Positions 61,158 through 64,000 of a stretch of 64,000 bases of DNA are shown here, in pieces. Source of the stretch: DATJGR01 sp041739525 (GTDB taxonomy: Bacteria > Pseudomonadota > Gammaproteobacteria > Pseudomonadales > Azotimanducaceae); contig JBGSNQ010000135.1 of NCBI GenBank assembly GCA_041739525.1, forward strand, positions 5,863-69,862, in the 5' to 3' direction. The position numbers and the translations under genes are program-made. Position 1 is the stretch's first letter. The number at the start of each line of letters is the position of its first letter. The notes below the pieces were generated by a model, which searched no databases, was not told the DNA's origin, and was given only the letters and a program-made list of their open reading frames with translations.

Positions 61158-61445
61158 TGCGACTCCTCGTTGCCTTCTGGAAATGAAAGCCTTCTGGGAA
61201 GTGAAATGACAGCGCGCGGCGGGGCCGCGCGCGCCGAGCATGATAGTGGCAAACCGCGCTCATGCCAAAACGAGCGTGCCCGAAATCTGCGCGATCATCG
61301 TGGCGACTACTGGTGACGGCGCGTAGACGGCTCGGGTCTGCTGCCGGCCAGCGCGCCGACTAGCTCAGGCTGCTGTAGTACACCGTGTTGCTCGCATACA
61401 GCCGGCTTTCGTTTGCTCCACGCAAGGGGGTTGCCCGTATACACG

Positions 61446-62963
61446 TCAGCGGATTGCCGCCAGCACTCGCTTTGCGACGTCGCGGGCATCGACCGCACCG
61501 TGCGTATCGAGCGTCACGACGACCACGCCGGATTCGTTCGGCGCTTCGAAATTCGCGAGCTGTACCTCGAGTACGTCGACCGTTGCTTCGGACGGATCGC
61601 GCCGTTCGGCATTGCGTCGTTCGATTCGTTCGATGAGAACATCGCGCGGCGCGGTGCAATACACGATCACACATACGCAACCGTTTCGCCGCGCCGCACC
61701 GACGAACTGCGCGCGGCGCGCCGTCGTCAGAAACGTTGCATCGACGATCGCGCGTTCGCCGCCTGTTACAAGCGCCTCCGCCGAGTGCAGCAGATGCTCG
61801 TACAACGCGTCGCTCTTTTCAGCTGCATAGAGGCCTGAATCGATTCCGGAATGCGTGCGTGCGTCCGCGGCAAGGTTCGCCAGTCTCTTGCGCTCCACGT
61901 CGGAGCGTATCCGCACACCCGGCAGTTGCATTACGAGCTGCTCGGCAACACGGGATTTGCCGGAACCGGAAACGCCGCACATCAGCACGAATGCAGGACG
62001 TCTGGCGAATGCGCGTTCGCACGCGAAGTCGACGTGCGACTCGAATCGGCGCAGCAGATCGGCGTCGTCAGCGCGTTGCGCCTGCAACGCGGCAACTTTC
62101 GCTCGCACGATCGATCGATACACGAGATAGAAGCCGAGCATCGCACCGGCGCGATAGTCGCCGGTATGTTCGAGATAACGATCGAGAAACGCATAGGCGA
62201 GGTCGCTGCGATTGCGTACCTCGCAATCCATGATCAGGAACGCGGCGTCGCTGATCACGTCGATCCAGCGCAGCGCTTCGCTGAACTCGATGCAATCGAA
62301 TGCGTGGATGCCGTCGCCGAGCCGTACGAGATTCGACAGGTGCATATCGCCGTGACACTCGCGCACGAAGCCGTCGCGGCGGCGGCGTTCGATCGTTGGC
62401 ACGAGTTCGGCGTGGCGCGCGTTGCTCCATGCTTCGAGTCCGTCGATCTGTTGCGGCCGTACCGACGCAAACAGCGACTGGCGCACTTGCAGGAAATTCT
62501 CCGTGATCGGGTCGAGCACCGCCTCGGCGTTACCGAACTTCGCGTCTGCGGCCACACGCGGCAACGTGTCGTGAACCGTCGCAAGCGTGCCGCCGAACGC
62601 GGCGAGTTCTTCCGCCACCAACGCTCCGGCCGCGAGCAACCGATCGAGTTGCATCTCACCGGGGAACTGTCGCATACGAACGGCGTACTCGACCGGTTCG
62701 CCGTCACCACCGAAGCGGGCCACGCCGTCGGTCAGCGTGATCGGCACGACGTCGAGGTACAACGACTCCGCAAAGCGGCGATTGAGGCGGACTTCCTCTT
62801 CACAGTAGCGGTGCCGCAGCGCTAACGTCGAGAAATCGAGGAAGCCGAAGTCGACGGGTTTTTTGATCTTGTAGACGAAGGTGCCGGTGAGAAGCACCCA
62901 CGAAATGTGCGTCTCTACCAGTTCGATACGATCGCAATCATGCACGTAGGCATCGGGACGCAT
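61446..62963 (-). CDS. aminoglycoside-phosphotransferase-like protein fused to a P-loop kinase
   Basis: Cytoplasmic protein of 505 residues from ATG 62963 with an N-terminal kinase-like APH domain (about 1-330: THISWVLLTGTFVYKIKKPV, then ECHGDMHLSNLVRLGDG with the catalytic HGD and AFDCIEFSEALRWIDVISDA). The C-terminal AAA/gluconokinase-like domain (about 330-505) has the P-loop CGVSGSGKSRVAEQL. This pairing is common in proteobacteria (AAA family ATPase / bifunctional APH); the substrate is unknown. Codons upstream of 62963 stay open, so a slightly longer form overlapping the next gene's stop is possible. The 288 bases between this stop and the ABC exporter start hold nothing recognisable. 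Confidence 0.85.
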   Translation of the reverse strand: MRPDAYVHDCDRIELVETHISWVLLTGTFVYKIKKPVDFGFLDFSTLALRHRYCEEEVRLNRRFAESLYLDVVPITLTDGVARFGGDGEPVEYAVRMRQFPGEMQLDRLLAAGALVAEELAAFGGTLATVHDTLPRVAADAKFGNAEAVLDPITENFLQVRQSLFASVRPQQIDGLEAWSNARHAELVPTIERRRRDGFVRECHGDMHLSNLVRLGDGIHAFDCIEFSEALRWIDVISDAAFLIMDCEVRNRSDLAYAFLDRYLEHTGDYRAGAMLGFYLVYRSIVRAKVAALQAQRADDADLLRRFESHVDFACERAFARRPAFVLMCGVSGSGKSRVAEQLVMQLPGVRIRSDVERKRLANLAADARTHSGIDSGLYAAEKSDALYEHLLHSAEALVTGGERAIVDATFLTTARRAQFVGAARRNGCVCVIVYCTAPRDVLIERIERRNAERRDPSEATVDVLEVQLANFEAPNESGVVVVTLDTHGAVDARDVAKRVLAAIR

Positions 62964-62995
62964 CAGGTCCCGGAGCAGGGTCGAGGCTTTCGCCG

Positions 62996-63193
62996 TCAGG
63001 CTGATTCGCGCCGATCCGAATCGGCCGAGTTCACCAACACATCGAGCACTTCGAAAATATGGGTTCCCTTGAACCGCGGATCGCTGCGGACCTGTTCGTC
63101 GAAGAACTCGATGTACGCGTTGTCTTCGACCACCCGCTCCGCTTTCCAGGAGATCCACGCATTGACGAGAGCAATTTCGTCTTGCCTGGTCAT
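62996..63193 (-). CDS. small conserved-looking protein
   Basis: Sixty-five residues from ATG 63193, which follows the strong ribosome binding site GGGAGGAC. The sequence TRQDEIALVNAWISWKAERV and NAYIEFFDEQVRSDPRFKG is well balanced and helical. An upstream ATG at 63244 would add a Lys-rich leader of 17 residues without a better signal. I do not recognise the family. It ends 32 bases before the start of the APH/P-loop kinase gene, so the two may share a transcript. Confidence 0.65.
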   Translation of the reverse strand: MTRQDEIALVNAWISWKAERVVEDNAYIEFFDEQVRSDPRFKGTHIFEVLDVLVNSADSDRRESA

Positions 63194-63396
63194 CTGTCCT
63201 CCCTTACTTCTCTGCTTCTTCGCCGGTTCTTTGTTTTTATTCATCCGCGTTGCGGCTTCTTTGTTATGCACCCATCCGCCCAACGCACTCCGGAGATACT
63301 TCCTCCGCGAGGGCGCGAAGCATATCAGTGTCAATTTGAAGACCCAAGTCTCATTCCGCAGGTCACGCCGCATTTTCACGCCGCCTAGACTCATGA

Positions 63397-63921
63397 ATGA
63401 GTACGTCGACATCTGCTCTCGTTCTTCTAGCTGCGTTCATCGCGTGGGCCGCGTTCCTCGCGCCGGTGAGCACCCGCGCGATTGCGGTGCAGACCTCCGC
63501 ACGCGCCGAGACACAGCGGATTCCCGCAGCAACGGTAACGCCACGCCACGCTGAGGCGTCGATCGAAACGCCCAGCAGCGACGTGCTGCTCGAAGACTAT
63601 CCGCTTACCGAGACGATGCTATCGACGCTGCAGCGCGGCGATCGGATCGTATTGCCGCATCCGGACGGCGGCACGATCGAACTGCGCGTCGAACGCGCCG
63701 ACGCCGAGCACGGCGGCCGCCACTTGATGCTGGTTCAGTCCGACGGTCTGGTCAGTACATTCACTGAAAGCCACGGCACATTCTTCGGAACCTTGGCGAC
63801 GCCGCGCGGCGTCTATGCTCTGGAAGGCAACGTACGCGGCAGCCGCCTGACGCGGCACGCACTGCTCGATCAACGGATCAACAGTCATGCACTCGACTAT
63901 CGAAACGCGCCGGCGGCTTAG
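63397..63921 (+). CDS. exported protein of unknown function
   Basis: Predicted periplasmic protein of 174 residues with a signal peptide (ALVLLAAFIAWAAFLAPVSTRA). The mature part has LPHPDGGTIELRVERADAEH and GTFFGTLATPRGVYALEGN, a pattern resembling the propeptide region of secreted metallopeptidases and similar cell-surface proteins, but the catalytic domain is absent. It overlaps the following lipoprotein gene by 35 bases in another frame, suggesting coupling. Function is unassigned. Confidence 0.65.
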   Translation: MSTSTSALVLLAAFIAWAAFLAPVSTRAIAVQTSARAETQRIPAATVTPRHAEASIETPSSDVLLEDYPLTETMLSTLQRGDRIVLPHPDGGTIELRVERADAEHGGRHLMLVQSDGLVSTFTESHGTFFGTLATPRGVYALEGNVRGSRLTRHALLDQRINSHALDYRNAPAA

Positions 63922-64000
63922 CCGGCGGTCGCTCGCCATCGCACTGCTGGTGGGCGCGCTATCAGCCTGCGGCGGCGGAGGGGGCGGCGAAACGACCGAC
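63887..64000 (+). CDS. lipoprotein, N-terminal part (3' end outside window)
   Basis: The frame from ATG 63887 is open to the window end and encodes a basic start with ETRRRLSRRS, a hydrophobic LAIALLVGALSAC segment and a poly-Gly run beginning at the lipobox cysteine. This is a classical lipoprotein leader. Only 38 residues are visible, so the family is unknown. It overlaps the end of the preceding exported-protein gene and is probably in the same operon. Confidence 0.7.
   Translation, partial: MHSTIETRRRLSRRSLAIALLVGALSACGGGGGGETTD

Overview
The window is 64 kb of GC-rich, densely packed bacterial chromosome with no rRNA, tRNA, CRISPR array, transposase or phage gene that I can see. An MlaE/MlaF/MlaD lipid-transport cluster, TonB-dependent receptor, twin-arginine quinoprotein precursor, Sec lipoproteins, OmpA-type lipoprotein, YbiT-type ABC-F protein and DUF2058 protein point to a Gram-negative proteobacterium, most likely a gammaproteobacterium. 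The many peripheral catabolic enzymes (three luciferase-like flavin monooxygenases, GMC oxidoreductase, CaiB/BaiF CoA-transferase, AtuA/DUF4387 pair, FAD aromatic hydroxylase, epoxide hydrolase, amidohydrolase) suggest an environmental degrader. No gene fixes genus or family.

Layout. 1-2858: 3' part of an MCE/Mla-type ABC transporter with an auxiliary lipoprotein. 2830-5382: PNPOx remnant, then a Fur-box-led DUF3649-like/PepSY/DUF3325 iron-linked membrane operon whose PepSY gene is frameshifted. 5508-9960: di-haem peroxidase, DUF6607 protein, and a DUF4387/AtuA pair whose AtuA gene is frameshifted. 10102-17839: CitMHS-type carrier; a minus-strand ThuA/nitroreductase/two Gfo-Idh-MocA/TIM-barrel isomerase operon; a divergent luciferase-like enzyme and membrane protein. 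17853-22574: five-gene minus-strand operon (metallo-hydrolase, FAD hydroxylase, DUF2783, FAH-family hydrolase, PhyH dioxygenase). 22691-26578: epoxide hydrolase and a 913-residue repeat lipoprotein. 26585-29765: internally deleted PhyH gene, AI-2E family transporter, NTF2-like protein and a GST reduced to 76 residues, with a divergent TetR regulator and a palindromic operator between.

29784-36335: glutaminase-STAS-cNMP fusion, then the most distinctive locus: a TTQ amine dehydrogenase (light and heavy chains, closest by eye to aromatic amine dehydrogenase) divergent from a TonB receptor and a small c-type cytochrome, sharing a 145-bp promoter with a symmetric operator-like element. The usual E and D maturation genes are absent between the two subunit genes. 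36404-43125: small membrane proteins, two beta-lactamase-fold serine hydrolases, DUF998 protein, CoA-transferase, SDR. 43183-43465: a nested inverted-repeat element with no coding content. 43494-52510: exonuclease III, YjbR double-domain protein, small proteins, ornithine/lysine-type decarboxylase, pirin, and an amidohydrolase/luciferase-like/GMC/DUF2058 run. 52529-64000: ABC-F protein, PPOX-type F420 protein, third luciferase-like enzyme, OmpA lipoprotein, heterodimeric ABC exporter, kinase-like protein, and a partial lipoprotein gene leaving the window.

A recurring theme is damage: two single-base frameshifts (near 4398 and 8953), two internal deletions (near 27005 and 28965) and two 3'-end remnants (PNPOx at 2830, limonene-epoxide-hydrolase-like at 38844). 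These may be real gene decay or assembly errors; reads would decide.
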